Source of the DNA: Symsagittifera roscoffensis
Taxonomy: Eukaryota; Xenacoelomorpha; Acoela; Convolutidae
Assembly: GCF_963678635.1 (NCBI RefSeq)
Contig: NC_087068.1
Span: 20,070,914 to 20,130,913 of the forward strand
DNA: 60,000 bases
Direction: 5' to 3'
The notes below the pieces were generated by a model. It was given only the letters and a program-made list of their open reading frames with translations, searched no databases and was not told the origin of the DNA. This document shows, one piece after another, positions 24,627-35,860 of the stretch. Each line of letters starts with the position of its first letter. Positions within the stretch are counted from its first letter, which is position 1. A program made the position numbers and the translations under genes.

Positions 24627-24942
24627 GTATGTGCACAAAAGAGATGACAGACGGAAAGAGAAGTCAGAAGAAGCAACAGACAATTCGGGAACTGACTTGG
24701 CCTAGAATGCGAAAAAATTTTGTGAATCCTGTTAAGGGATTCGAATTAGCTAAGGCAATTCCACCTACAGAACGACAGGATTCGGGTAGTTCAGTCACGG
24801 GAAAGTTCAAGGATTCGCCGAAGAGTATCAGACTGCCCTTTGGTGGTTCGGGAGGTAAAAAGAGGTCTTCGATTCTGGGATTCAAGTTTTCTCCAGCAGC
24901 CAGTGTGAAGTCCAGAAACTCTTCAAAGTGCTCTACCTCTTC
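24627..24942 (+). CDS. DLG5-like scaffold gene, exon 4 (basic Ser-rich linker)
   Basis: The acceptor is CATCAG (AG 24625-24626) and the donor TTC|GTATGT (GT at 24943), phase 1 in and phase 2 out. It encodes 106 residues, Lys/Arg/Ser-rich, with short conserved-looking runs (RELTWPRMRKNF, SIRLPFGGSGGKKR, SSILGFKFSP). The visible GC content and codon regularity stand out from the flanking intron. No domain is recognised. By position it is in the long inter-PDZ linker of DLG5-type proteins, which is usually disordered and phosphorylated. Confidence 0.65.
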
Positions 24943-25344
24943 GTATGTTGTTCTTTGCGCAATGTTGATTTGATTTAAAACAAATTTAAAGTAGCTGCAA
25001 GATATATTATAACTAAAGGCTACGTAATGTAGATGAGTGGCCCCGAAATTTGCGATTTTCCCCACCTAGTTTAGAGTTGTTTGTTTGGTCTTGCAAAGTT
25101 ATTGCTACAAAATTTTCTTCTCATTGCATAATGTGAAGTCGAGTAATCTATGCGTACATGTGAAAATAAATTGGTCTTGATAGTTACCTTTGTTTACACA
25201 AGCATAGATTGTGTTATAGTATGAACTATCTTTTTCTCCAACCGCGAATATTGTTGCGATAAAATGTGTTCATTTGGAAAGTGTTCATTTTGATCAATAC
25301 TAGCTATTAAGTACAGCCAATGCTAAGGATTTTAACATCGACTA
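24943..25344. other. Start of intron 4, no recognised feature
   Basis: AT-rich sequence between exon 4 and the tandem array. Nothing supported. Confidence 0.4.
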
Positions 25345-26900
25345 TTATTCTTGTTCCGACTTTCGTAATGAAAGTAACGGAATATTTGTGCTCGGGGTGG
25401 GTTATTTTTTTTAGAGAAGTTTCGACTTTTTAACTAGCAGTTTTCGGCGGATTTTTCTATACCATTCGAAAGCTATTGTTGTCATAAGCTTAAATTTCAA
25501 AAGATACTTTGCCTGTGGTCATTTTCTGTAAAGTTATGGGGGCTGAAAGATTGCAATTTTGGTCATTTTGGCCAATTTGGGAAAATAAACGCTCGATATG
25601 TTTCGCGCTATTAACGCGTAAGCAAGATTTGAACCGTCTTAAAAATCTTTCCATATTGGTTCAAGGAAGATTAAATGCCGTAATTGATTTGTTAATAGGA
25701 GCAAAATCTATCACTTTAAACTTAATATGGCGTGTGGGGTGATGTTTTCACAAAAAATCTCAAATAAAAAAAATTCGCTCTTTGTTACAAATAATTTTTT
25801 CATGTTATTACTGCTCCATTGACCTTAAAAGGCAGTTGGAACATTCAGGCTTCGCCCTGATACGACCATTCTTGTTCCGACTTTCCTAAAGAAAGTAACG
25901 GAACATTTGTGCTCGGGTGGTTTTTTTTTCTTCAGACAAATTTCGACTTTTTAACTAGCCATTTTTGACAGAATTGTTTTATATCATTCGAAAGTTATTG
26001 TTGTCCTGAGCTCAAATTTGAAAAGATATTTCACCTGTGATCATTTTTCGTAAAGTTATGGGGGTTTACAGATTGCCATTTTGGCCAATTTGTGACAATT
26101 AACGCGCGATATATTTCGCGCTATTAACGCGTAAGCAAGATTTAAACCGTCTAAAAAATCGTTCCAATTTGGATCAAGGAAGATTATATACCATAATTGA
26201 TTTGTTAATAGGAGCAAAATCTGTCACTTTGTTTTTAATATGGCGTGTGGGGGTGATGTTTTCACAAAAAAATCTCAAATAAAAAAAATCGTTTTTTTGT
26301 TACAATTAATTTCTTCATGTTATTACTGCTCATTTGACCTTAAAAGGCAGTCGGAACATTCAGGGCTTCGTCCTGATACGAGCAGTCTTGTTCCGACTTT
26401 CGTAACGAAAGTAACGGAATATTTGTGCTCGGGATAGTTTTTTTTTCAGACAAATTTCGACTTTTTAACTAGCCATTTTTGACGAATTTTTTATTATTCA
26501 AAAGGTATTGTTGTCCTCAAGCTTAAATTTGAAAAAATATTTCATCTGTGATCTTTTCTCGTAGTAAAGTTATATGGGTTTGAAAATTGCCATTTTGGTC
26601 AATTTGGGAAAATTAATGCGCGATATATTTAGCGCTATTAACGCGTAAGCGGAGATTTAGTCCGTCTTAGAAATTGTTCCAAATTGGTTCAAGGAAGATA
26701 TTCGCCATAATTGATTTCTTAATAAGAGCGAAATTTGTCACTTCGTACTTTATATGGCGTGTGGGGGGTTGATATCACAAAAATTCTCAAATTTAAAAAC
26801 TTCTTTTCTTTGTTACATCTAATTTTTTCCTGTTTTTACTGTTCCATATACCTTAAAAAGCAGTCAGAACGTAGAGGGAATTGCCCTGATACGAGCAGTT
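25345..26900 (+). repeat. Tandem array of three ~520-bp units
   Basis: The unit starts at about 25345, 25869 and 26390 with TTGTTCCGACTTTC(G/C)TAA. Each unit carries in order AAATTTCGACTTTTTAACTA, CGCGCTATTAACGCG(TAAGC), TAATATGGCGTGTGGGG and a closing CTTCG(C/T)CCTGATACGA-type hairpin. The third unit is the most diverged. It behaves as a satellite-like block. The chance ORFs (25509, 26240, 26735) fall at the same place in each unit but do not share a protein. Confidence 0.85.
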
Positions 26901-27075
26901 TTGTATTACAAATACAAATTGAGGCATATGCAATTGATAAATTGTCTTTTTCATATTGACTGGTACTGCTAATGCGTCGTAATTGGCTTGCGTCACTTAC
27001 GAAATTTTATAGACTCAAAAATTTTACTCGATCGATAACGATACTGGGAAAAACTGAATGTTTTTGCTTGTGTAT

Positions 27076-27092
27076 GCGAAGTGCAACTTCGC
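27076..27092 (+). repeat. Short recurring hairpin motif (covarying copy)
   Basis: GCGAAGT GCA ACTTCGC. It has the same stem length and loop size as the 24473 copy, with a compensating change at the last stem pair, and is followed by the same CTCTG word. Confidence 0.55.
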
Positions 27093-27184
27093 CTCTGTGT
27101 AATAGATGGCTTTAACTTCTCATGTTTATTGAATTAAAGGGCTATCAATAAGTCTATATGGAATAATATCAAGTATTGTTGCAG

Positions 27185-27420
27185 AAAGTGTCGGTCGCCT
27201 GACCTCAGCTGTGAACGATCGCCCTCTCATTCAAGACGAAGTCTCTCTGTCAACTATGGCTGTAAATCACCCTCCCCTCTGGAGTTGGATAATTGTGATT
27301 TGCGAATAGGATCTCAAGCTGCAACTGCGAAAACCAAAACGGTACCGGCTACTAGAGGTGCTGTTAGGCGAGCACAGTCTTTGAGCGTAGAAGCTGGAGG
27401 CGACACGGTTTTATTCGACG
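27185..27420 (+). CDS. DLG5-like scaffold gene, exon 5 (Ser-rich linker)
   Basis: The acceptor is TTGCAG (AG 27183-27184) and the donor GACG|GTATGT (GT at 27421). The first base completes the codon left by exon 4 (TC+A). The exon then gives 78 open codons and ends in phase 1. It has no ATG, so a search for ATG-started ORFs misses it. The peptide is Ser/Arg-rich (SPDLSCERSPSHSRRSLSV, RGAVRRAQSLSVE), with two RxxS(L)SV sites that look like basophilic-kinase or 14-3-3 targets. No domain is recognised. Confidence 0.6.
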
Positions 27421-28059
27421 GTATGTCATTATTTTTATTATTAGTACTTTATTAGCGGGATTCCAGACCAAGTTGTTGCAAGTTATCTTGCTCGAAAGAT
27501 AGTTTGCAATCAAGAATCAACGAGTTCAGATGAGGAACAAAAATTACGGAAACGTAGTTTTTGCCTGTAAAATCGAAAGGTGGTATTGGTTTTTGATATT
27601 TAATTGTAAAAAGTTTCGCTCAAGAAAACCCCAGCCCGCATAACAAAGCTGCTTTGTTTTTTTATGAAGGTAGAATCGATCAACTGTCAAGTTTTATCAG
27701 TTGGAGGCTCAGGTCTTAAATTTGTACCCATCGGAATATCATGTTGAGCCAATAAACATACGTTCCACACTGCTTGCGTTTATTCCGGACAATTATCGAC
27801 CTAATAGAGCTCAGCATTCCCACTATTTGAGGTTTTTTTACCCCATTACATTCTACTCTACGCTATTACACCCATACTTTAAATTCTGTGAGATTTTAAC
27901 CGATTACATTCTATTTTATGCCAGTACACCTAATACTATACTACAATATGTTCCAATCTGCCTTATGCCGTACTACAAAATGTTCCATTTTACACTATAC
28001 CATCTTATTCTAAACCATACCATACCAAATTACGCGCTTACAACGGCAAACCATTCATT
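27421..28059 (+). other. Intron 5 start with a low-complexity TACYA-type tract
   Basis: From ~27830 to 28060 the sequence is a degenerate simple repeat of short words such as CTATAC, CCATAC and TTACAC. The 124-codon plus-strand frame over it is a by-product. The rest is plain intron. Confidence 0.5.
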
Positions 28060-29650
28060 TCATGTTGCACTGTGATGAGGCGCATTGGATGGATTGTACT
28101 TCAACTTGATATCTTTGTGAACGAGCATTGAGGGTGGAGCTGCTTTGCAACTTTTGATGCAAAGAAGCCCTTTTTCAGCTCTTACAAGTTTAGTTCCATT
28201 GTCTGACCACATCACAGAGGGCGTTCCTCGCCTAGAGATAGAGCGCTCGATAGCCATCCTTCACGAACTTGGGTCAACGGATAAAAACGAAATCAAAGAG
28301 AATGACGTGGAAACCCCAGCCGTTTTTTTTGGTTAATTGACCAATGGCAACATAAAGGTGTTGAATAGTCGACTCCGCAGTTCGAGAACGGTGGGTGACG
28401 GTAACCTAATCGCTCTACGGGAAGGTCAGACATCATCGTACAAAACAAACCTACGGTACATGATGGAGCGGAGTTAGTTAATGAATTGCTTATCATCTTT
28501 TAGATAGAAGCGGAGAAAAAAGCGGAGCAGCCGGTACTAGCTATCCAATAATTCGGTTACAGAAAGACGGTAAGTGCGACCAGTAGAACTTACCGATCCA
28601 TTAGGTCCCACGCAAAAAGACTATGAATATATACGACTTCTTAAAATGTTTTCTGAGGCCAGTAGCTCACACTCGGCTGGAAACGAGTCTAACTTGAATG
28701 AAGCAGAAGTTTTTCTTCGACGATATGAATTTCCGCAAGATCGGTTATGCATTTATGCGATTTTCTGAAACGACGAGGACCAGGTAAAAGCCATGTTTGC
28801 GACCACGTGTTTTATCGATACTGCATTAAATTGTGCGGACCGCTCAGACCACCATTCAGATCATAGACTGGACCTAGTCGGGTTCTATCGATAACCGCCC
28901 TATTTGGATTGAAAGGTCAATTAGGGGTCTTCAGGAACAATGGACCGGTGACCCAGCTGCTTCATTTCAGAGAGTAAGCGGCAATACCACGAGTTTCTGT
29001 ATCGGCAGGGTTGTCTCCAATCACAACATGAAACCATCGAACCGATGTCGACTCAAGGATATCAGCTACTCGGTTGACAGCAAAACTGGGTTGTTTGCTG
29101 GTTGAATTCAACCACTGAATCAACGCTCGGCTTTAACACTACAAATACTCAGGGTTAGAGCTTTCTCAATATCGTCGTTAAGGCCGAGTTGCCAGAAGTA
29201 AAACTTGCAGTTCCTACTTTGGTATTGACAGCACCTTCCTTTGCGCCTCTCTTATTTTGCTAAAAACAAGTGGAAGTTTGAAATGGAGTTTGACCGATTA
29301 CAGAGGAATGCCACTGAAAAAAATACGTCTAGTGAGCTATCGCCAAAAATGTGAAGCTAAACTTCATCAGCTGCAAACTTGAAGTAGGAACGCGGAATCG
29401 TGAGTTGGCCTTAAGTCGATGGTCCGTAATGTCTTTTGATGAATTTCAGGCACAGCAATTTTGGCAAGGTATCCTTGCATTGCTGTCCGCTCAGTCCCGA
29501 AGTAACAGGTGGGCGCGTACATAATTTATTACGCATCCCTTTGGGAAAAATTTCAAAAAGAGAAAGATCGTCTTCTCGGTTTATCGCTGTTGGCTTTTTG
29601 CACTTATGGGTCCTCCACCTCAAGCGGTGAATGTTCTCATTCGGTTTCCA
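28060..29650 (-). pseudogene. BEL/Pao LTR retrotransposon pol relic
   Basis: Minus-strand fragments occur in BEL/Pao order. The end of the RNase H/tether region, with FAVNRVADILES and DNPADTETRG, is near 29100-29000. The 'GP.FL' segment is near 28940. The stretch LSVTELLDS is near 28560. The integrase zinc/core boundary, with MSDLPVERLGYRHPPFSNCGVDY, lies at ~28440-28375. The integrase core, with AIERSISRRGTPSVMWSDNG and NPSNAPHH, is at 28257-28070. Many stops and frameshifts are present and no LTRs were found. It is an old fragment of a retroelement that once used integrase for insertion. A BEL-like N-terminal part at 29623-29411 is less certain. Confidence 0.75.
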
Positions 29651-29699
29651 GTTCCTTCCTGAATTATTGGCCGTCGACTAGAAAGATTTAATTATGATG

Positions 29700-30920
29700 T
29701 TGATAAAAATCGCCAGATATTTAACTCATTTTAGAAGTAGTGAGCATGACTATGTTAAAATATACAAATTTTGTAATCATTTTTGTTTGAATACTTGAAA
29801 ACGGAGAACTAAGTTTGTTAATTTGGATAGTTTTCTAAACATCATAGACATAAAAGACACTCATGTCTTTGAAAAATATGCTAAATGGAATACTGAAATA
29901 ACAGTATGTTTTGTCCTGCTACTCATATTCAGGCGCACGCGTAACATGTTAGGCTAGCCTTCGTATGCGGTCATCAGGAAAATTCCGTCTCTCTGGGTGT
30001 TGCGTTTACGTGTGAAGCCTATTAAAAAGTACCCTTTCTAGGTTCAGAACATGAATAGCATTGTTTGGTTTAAGGCCTTGACGCAATTCCATCGAAAAGG
30101 TACATAATGCTAACTTTGACATGTTGACAGAATGAGCTTGTTGTCTATTAAATAACCTTCATACTAATTTGCTTCCAAATATTCTGTATTGATACACTGA
30201 CCTATATTACTTTAGCAATGAGGAACACAGTATTTAATTGCTTATGAGTTATGTGAATTTTCACATAGCTTCGTCGTCTGTTGTTTTTGTTCCGATCGTA
30301 GAAAATGTGGAAGGAACTTTGTATTCGAGTGTTTTAGTTTTTTTGTTTTTACACCCAAAATCGGGCAATAATCATCGGAATGGGTCAAGTGATATATCTT
30401 ATGAAAGCCCTTTCAGTCGTAATTCGAGCGAAATAAAAAATTTGTCCTAGTGTCGAGAAAAATTAGTTTGAAATTTTGATTTCTTGTCTCTTTGAGCAAC
30501 CGACCGGCTAATTTTGAGCGAATAAAGCAATTGAGGATCGTTAGTTATATGAAAATTGGTTTTTAGGCTAAGAAAACTAGTTTCAGAAGCTTCGTTTAGC
30601 GCTTCCTTGCCAATAAATCTATTCAAAAAATATAAATTTTTGTGCAAAAAAAATTGTATTTTTTTTGATCTTTTTTAATATATTTTTTGTTTGTTATTGT
30701 TTTTTGATGATAAATGCCGATTATACCGAATTCGATAATTTTCTACGTGCTTGTTTAGTTCTCTGATCGCACTAATTTGGGGAAAAGACGACACATAATT
30801 GTAGAAAAATTATTTTTCTTGTTTTATCAATGTGGTCGGAACATTCTGCACTACTTGCACAGCAACCGGCTATTCTTGTTTTTTTTCTTAGCGAAAAAAG
30901 TTCAGGCTCATTTTTATGCT
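29700..30920. other. Intronic sequence with no recognised feature
   Basis: AT-rich. An exon completing the host gene between exon 5 and exon 6 is expected somewhere between 27421 and 38969, and this stretch was examined for it without success. No coding or RNA feature supported. Confidence 0.4.
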
Positions 30921-30929
30921 TTGGCTGTA

Positions 30930-31440
30930 TAAATTTTGAATTATGCTCTCCAATAAGAAAAAAAATGCCAATGACGCGAAAAGGCGTGATTAATCAAGAG
31001 TCGATGAACGTCGTTCAGACTCTTATATGAGTCGTGATGATTTTTTTTCGGTATTTTTTTCACGAAAGCTTAAGAATTTGATCAGGCGCAAATTTTACTT
31101 TTTCGCGGGTGATTTTTGATTTATTTTTAAGTTCAGTTCATTTCCTTTGTTACTATCGAACAGCAAAAGTGTCAAGTTCAAGAAAAAATGGACTTCTAGT
31201 TTTGAAAGTGGAATTCAGTTTTCCCAGCTAGATAAAAATCTTTATTATTGGTCCTTTTTTCCAATTGGCTTAATTTTATCAGAAAAGTGCCAGTCATAAA
31301 TTTTCTACAAATTCAAAGAGCTTTGAAGTCGTACGTTTTTTCTTCGAAAATTGAGAGGTTTTCAAAAAAAGGAAGTCAATTTTTTCTGAACTTTTGTTCA
31401 TTGACTTTCCAATTGTCTGTTGGCTATGTTTTTTAGATTC
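30930..31440 (+). repeat. Copy of dispersed intronic repeat family A
   Basis: It includes the upstream part (GAACGTCGTTCAGACTCTTA, the 'TGATGATTTTTTTTC' block), CTATCGAACAGCAAAAGTGT at ~31155, and the 3' end GTTGGCTATGTTTTTTAG. This is one of the most complete copies. Confidence 0.75.
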
Positions 31441-31599
31441 AAAAACGGATGTTAAGCTTCCCAGCGCACCTCACCATACAGGGATTGGACCCCCTTGCCA
31501 TCCAAAGGGTTTCTGGTACTATTTTAAACACCATTATTTTGAAAGATTGTAACCAAAAACGGAAAAATCTTTCAAAAGTGCCCGAAAATATTGTTCGGA

Positions 31600-31707
31600 T
31601 CCGTCATTTTGAGAGTGTGAACGTAGTGAGTACTTTTATATAGGTCTTGCTGATTTTTTTGTTTTCTTTTCAGGAAAAAACCTTAAAATTTGTTCATGCT
31701 CAGTTTT
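31600..31707 (+). repeat. 5' part of a family A copy interrupted by the Gypsy insertion
   Basis: It reads GTGTGAACGTAGTGAGTACT...TTGTTCATGCTCAGTTTTGATTT, then stops at the LTR. The rest of the same copy resumes at 38266 (TTCGCGATATGACTTCTGAT) and runs to ~38630. The two halves join as in uninterrupted copies. Confidence 0.75.
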
Positions 31708-31712
31708 GATTT

Positions 31713-31926
31713 TGTTGCGAATCATACCATTCTTTCTTATTTTATTTAATTAATCTTAAATTACTTTAACCGGTTAGTTTAGATTTGACATTGTTATGTT
31801 CATTCTCTCCGGCGGAGAGAATGCTCTCTCACTTTTAAATGTTTTAACTTTGAGATTAATTCACTTTTTAAACACATTTTATCTGTAACTAAGTAGAATT
31901 AGCTGTAACAAAGGAACATTTTATCA
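31713..31926 (+). repeat. 5' LTR
   Basis: Starts TGTTGCGAATC and ends TTTTATCA. It contains a perfect inverted repeat, ATTCTCTCCG around a single G and then CGGAGAGAAT, at ~31803-31823. Confidence 0.9.
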
Positions 31927-33123
31927 TGGCGCAGTCAAACAGTAACGAATCAAACGTGAGAGGTATACCTTCATTCTGGCAAAACCACATGGTGGACCCA
32001 CCAATTCCTTGGGAAGAGTAGAGCGACTTATTTCAACTAGCAATAATCGCAAAGGAAAACATCGATATCGAAAATCCAACGGAACGATATCACGCACTCC
32101 CTCCAACACTAGAAAATCCACCAGAAAACGAATCTGATTCTCAAAAAACATCTCGCTTTGAGAGGAACATCCGTGAGCAAAAGAGGTACGACGATGAAGA
32201 AATGGCCTCAATAAAGTCAGAAACTAAGAAATTCAACGGCATGAGACTAGAAGAGGCGGACAAAAAATTCAGGTCCATACTTTATTTGGCCCTCGGAAAA
32301 GAAGGAAAGAAAAAATTCGGCCAAAAGTTCACGAGAGTTAAAGTTCTGCAAATTTCTTTCAAAGAATTATGGGAAAATTTGTCCTTAGCCTTTGTGAGAA
32401 AGACAAACATAACCTTCGAAAGACACAAGCTGTTGAAAAGAAAACAGAGACAGAGAATCGCTAGAACAATTCTGGGGGGCACTCGCAGTAATGGCAAAAA
32501 GATGTGACATTCCCACAGGAGAAGACGAGTGGATTCGAGATATTTTTATCAATAATATGAAGAACTCGGACATCCAACGGAAACTTCTTACGGAAACTCT
32601 ACCCCCACTAGAAGCTTTAAATGTGGCCTTGATCGATGAAAAAGGAATAACAAACCACATTAAAAGGACGAGTACTTTTAAATCCAACGCGGATACCCTT
32701 CCAATGAATCTTTTAATCATTTTAATGTAAAAAGAGAACCCACCCTAAATATCGAAAGGAACAACACGTGTATAAAATGCGGCGGAAATTTCATCAAAGG
32801 ACATCTGGCAGTTTGCCCCGCAAAAGATACGACTTGTAAATATCGAGGACATTTTACTAGACTCTGTAAATCACGCCGTAAAAATGTAAATATTGTGGAT
32901 AGTCAAATTGTAAATAATACAGATTGTAATTATCCTTCGGAACAATCGGATGTAAATAACGACCACGCTAATAGAGAATGGTGTGGAGTAATTAACGCAT
33001 GGTCGGAGTCCGGACAGAGCGATAACGATGATTACTCTGTATTAAAATTAACAACTATCTACGACGATCAAGGAAAGGAATTGAAGAAACTATTAAACAT
33101 CGGCCTAGGAAACGAAAACTAAG
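31926..33123 (+). pseudogene. gag: gag region of the 31.7-kb Gypsy element
   Basis: A frame opens at ATG 31926, overlapping the last LTR base. It is cut by TAG at 32019-32021 and shifts frame near 32200 and 32480. The capsid-like part contains RLEEADKKFRSILYLALG. The nucleocapsid part near 32775 has CIKCGGNFIKGHLAVC and then a second knuckle, CKYRGHFTRLC, whose second Cys is replaced by Arg. An acidic stretch (33000-33110) leads into the protease. Gag proteins assemble the virus-like particle and bind RNA through such knuckles. This copy could not make an intact one. Confidence 0.8.
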
Positions 33124-33126
33124 TAA

Positions 33127-35860
33127 TTCTCAATATACTGGTGGATTCAGCTAGCCCCGTGAGTTTCCTTAAACAAAACGTCCTACACGAGTTGAAGTTA
33201 CGAGACCCTTATGTGAAGATATATCCAGTGGACCAAGCGACTAAAGAACTTTATTGCGGATTTACGAACAATGCAATAAATATCACTGGAAAAGTAATCT
33301 TTCCCATTTTCTCAAACGGATGGTCTCATAAGGAATGCCACTTCTTCCTAACGAAAGGACATGAAAGAATCATCTTGGGAAACGACAATTTGCCAAAAGT
33401 GGGAATCGAAGTTTCACAGAAACATTACCCGCTACGCATCAACAAGAAAACTGTAAGTCTATCAATTCAATTACATTACTTGACAAAGAGAATGAAATAG
33501 ATATGATTTCCAAGACTTTCAAACAACTATTCCTTCGGATTGGAAAAATAAAAAATCAAACAAAAATAACACACTTTCACGGACCACTAAAGCCAATTCA
33601 ACTAAAGGGCAGGCGAGTCCCATTACATTTACTGGATTCAGTAAAAACAGAATTGATCAGACTGAAATCCAAAGGACATATCAAAAAATTAGAAAATTGC
33701 GACAAGGACAGATTTATTAGTCCGATATTTATCACTTGTAAAAAGGACAAATCGATAAAGTTAGCCCTAGATTCAAAATTTATCAACAAACAAATTTACA
33801 AGAACAAATACCAGATGCCCAACATACATGAATTAGTGGATAATGTAGCGGCTCAAATTTCCAACAATTCCACCGGAAAAGTGTGGTTCACCAATCTAGA
33901 TCTAAGAATGCATATAGTCAACTGTCGTTAGACAATTTTACTAGCAGTCAATGCAATTTTAGCCTGGTAGGCGGATATATAACGGGCGCATATCAATTCT
34001 TAACTGCTTTTTATGGACTCGGCTATGCCCAATGAATTTCAAAGAGTCATGGACTCAACACTGGGAAATATTCCTTTTACCAATTGTTACCTAGACGACA
34101 TTTTAGTCGCTTCCACAGGAAGTTTTATTGACCACAAGAAAATTGTTTATAAAATTTTATCAACGTTAGACAGTTGCAATTTTGCAGTTAAATGGTCGAA
34201 ATGCAAGTTTTTCCAAAAGAAATCGAATGGCTCGGTTTTAAAATATCGAAATCTGGAATCGCTCCACTAATCGATAAAACCAAAGCGATTAAAGACATCC
34301 CAATTCCAAAAAATCTAAAGGAATTAAGATCATTCTTCGGGTCAACTAATCAGTACATCAAATTCGTACCCAATCTAGCATCCCTCGGAAGCCCGTTAAG
34401 ACCTCTTTTAAACAAGAAGTCAATTTTCCTTTGGAATGAAGTTCATACAAAAGCGTTCGATAAGATAAAACTAGAAATAGTCAATCTTACAGAAAACACT
34501 CACTTCGACGTTAAAAGATCCACGAGAGTAAAAACCGACGCTTCACATAACGGGTTAGGTGCATCCCTCGAACAACTGCACGGGAGCGACTGGAAAACAG
34601 TATCGTTTGCTTCAAGATTTTTAAATCCCCACGAATCCAAATATTCAACAAACGAATTAGAGTTATTAGGAGTTGTATTGGCGGTGGAACATTACAAAAA
34701 TTGTCTCTACGGCTCAGAATTTGAAATTATTGCCGACCACAAAGCTCTCCTTTCCGCTTTGTCACCTAATCACGGAAACAAAACGTATCATAGTCGATTG
34801 ACAAGATGGGTAGATCGTCTTTTACCATTTAATTTTACTATAAAGCATTTAGCACGAAAAGACATGGGTTTTACTGACCTAATTTCAAGATCTCCTTCGG
34901 GAAAGGCAATCCCCCCATCACGATGAAGAATTCGTAGTTGCAACTACCAAAAAAATATATAACGCACTCAATCCGTTGGATAACGACAATCCATTATGTA
35001 ATGCAATTAGTTCAATATCGGAAAATTCCAATTACACGAGATAACGCAATCACGTAATAATTACAGCGTTGAATTTCATTAATTCTTCTATTCCAATTTG
35101 CAATCAAAAGCATTATAGAACAGAACTCTGTAACTCTAAATGCATTCCCTCGGACTTTTCAAACACTGATCCTACTAAAATCTTTTTATCAAGTTCAGCC
35201 TTTATTTATTTCTTAAGTCTTAATAGTAGTTTAATTAGTAATCCTTCGGATTTTAAACTTATAAATAGTGTAAATATGTCTAATAAACAAATTGTAGTTA
35301 ATCCTTCCACCTCCGGAGTACAGGTCTCAATCGATTTCCAAATTTCTTCTGAACACAAAAAATTAGTAAAAAAATATCGAGAAAATCTCAAGTTACCCGA
35401 AAGACCTTTGGATCTAAACACGTTATTTAACGCAAAGTTGGTCGCATTACTAACAGAAGACGACGAAATGCTAAACCCAATCGTGAAAGCTCTCCAGAAC
35501 AAAGTAAAAAGCATCAATGCAAATTCCCGTTACCTGTACCAATTTTCGAAAGACCTTCACGAATCCGATGGATTATTATATATGGATGGAAAATTGGTTA
35601 TTCCTTTTACACTTCGAAACGCCGTTTTAAAAACTTTACACGAATCCCACCCTGGCCAATTCGGTATGAAATACTTAGCACAATATATTTGGTGGCCTCA
35701 CATAAACCGGCAGATCTACTTCCATGGGATTAACTGTACTCAAACTGGTAAGAATATAAAAAGCATTATACCTACCACACAAACTAGCGAACTTCCCGCT
35801 TTATCTGAACCTAACGAGGAACTTAACCTCGATTTCGCCGACCCATTAGATAATACCTAG
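33127..35860 (+). pseudogene. pol: pol 5' part: protease, reverse transcriptase, RNase H, integrase zinc region
   Basis: The protease active site region reads ILVDSASP (33135-33160), with DSA in place of the usual D-[ST]-G. Reverse transcriptase runs 33500-34270: KLALDSKFIN, FTNLDLR, and the catalytic YLDD at 34088-34099. It is broken by frameshifts near 33915, 34010 and 34190. RNase H lies in the ORF 34192-34926, with TDASHNGLG, NELELLGVV and ADHKALL. The next frame (35069-35860) ends with the integrase zinc region (TLHESHPGQFGMKYLAQYIWWP) and stops at TAG 35858-35860, at a site that in related integrases is usually Trp-Gly. These enzymes copy the element RNA and insert the DNA. The copy is inactive. 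Confidence 0.85.

Noticed and set aside
27701-28075. 124-codon plus-strand ORF
   Set aside because: It lies over a low-complexity tract of repeating TACYA-like words. The translation reflects that periodicity.
28603-28743. Possible host exon (frame GPTQKDYEY...) whose phases would fit between exon 5 and exon 6
   Set aside because: The opposite strand of the same interval reads as BEL/Pao integrase in the right order between better-preserved BEL segments on both sides. The donor (GTTATG) is also poor. The phase match is probably chance.
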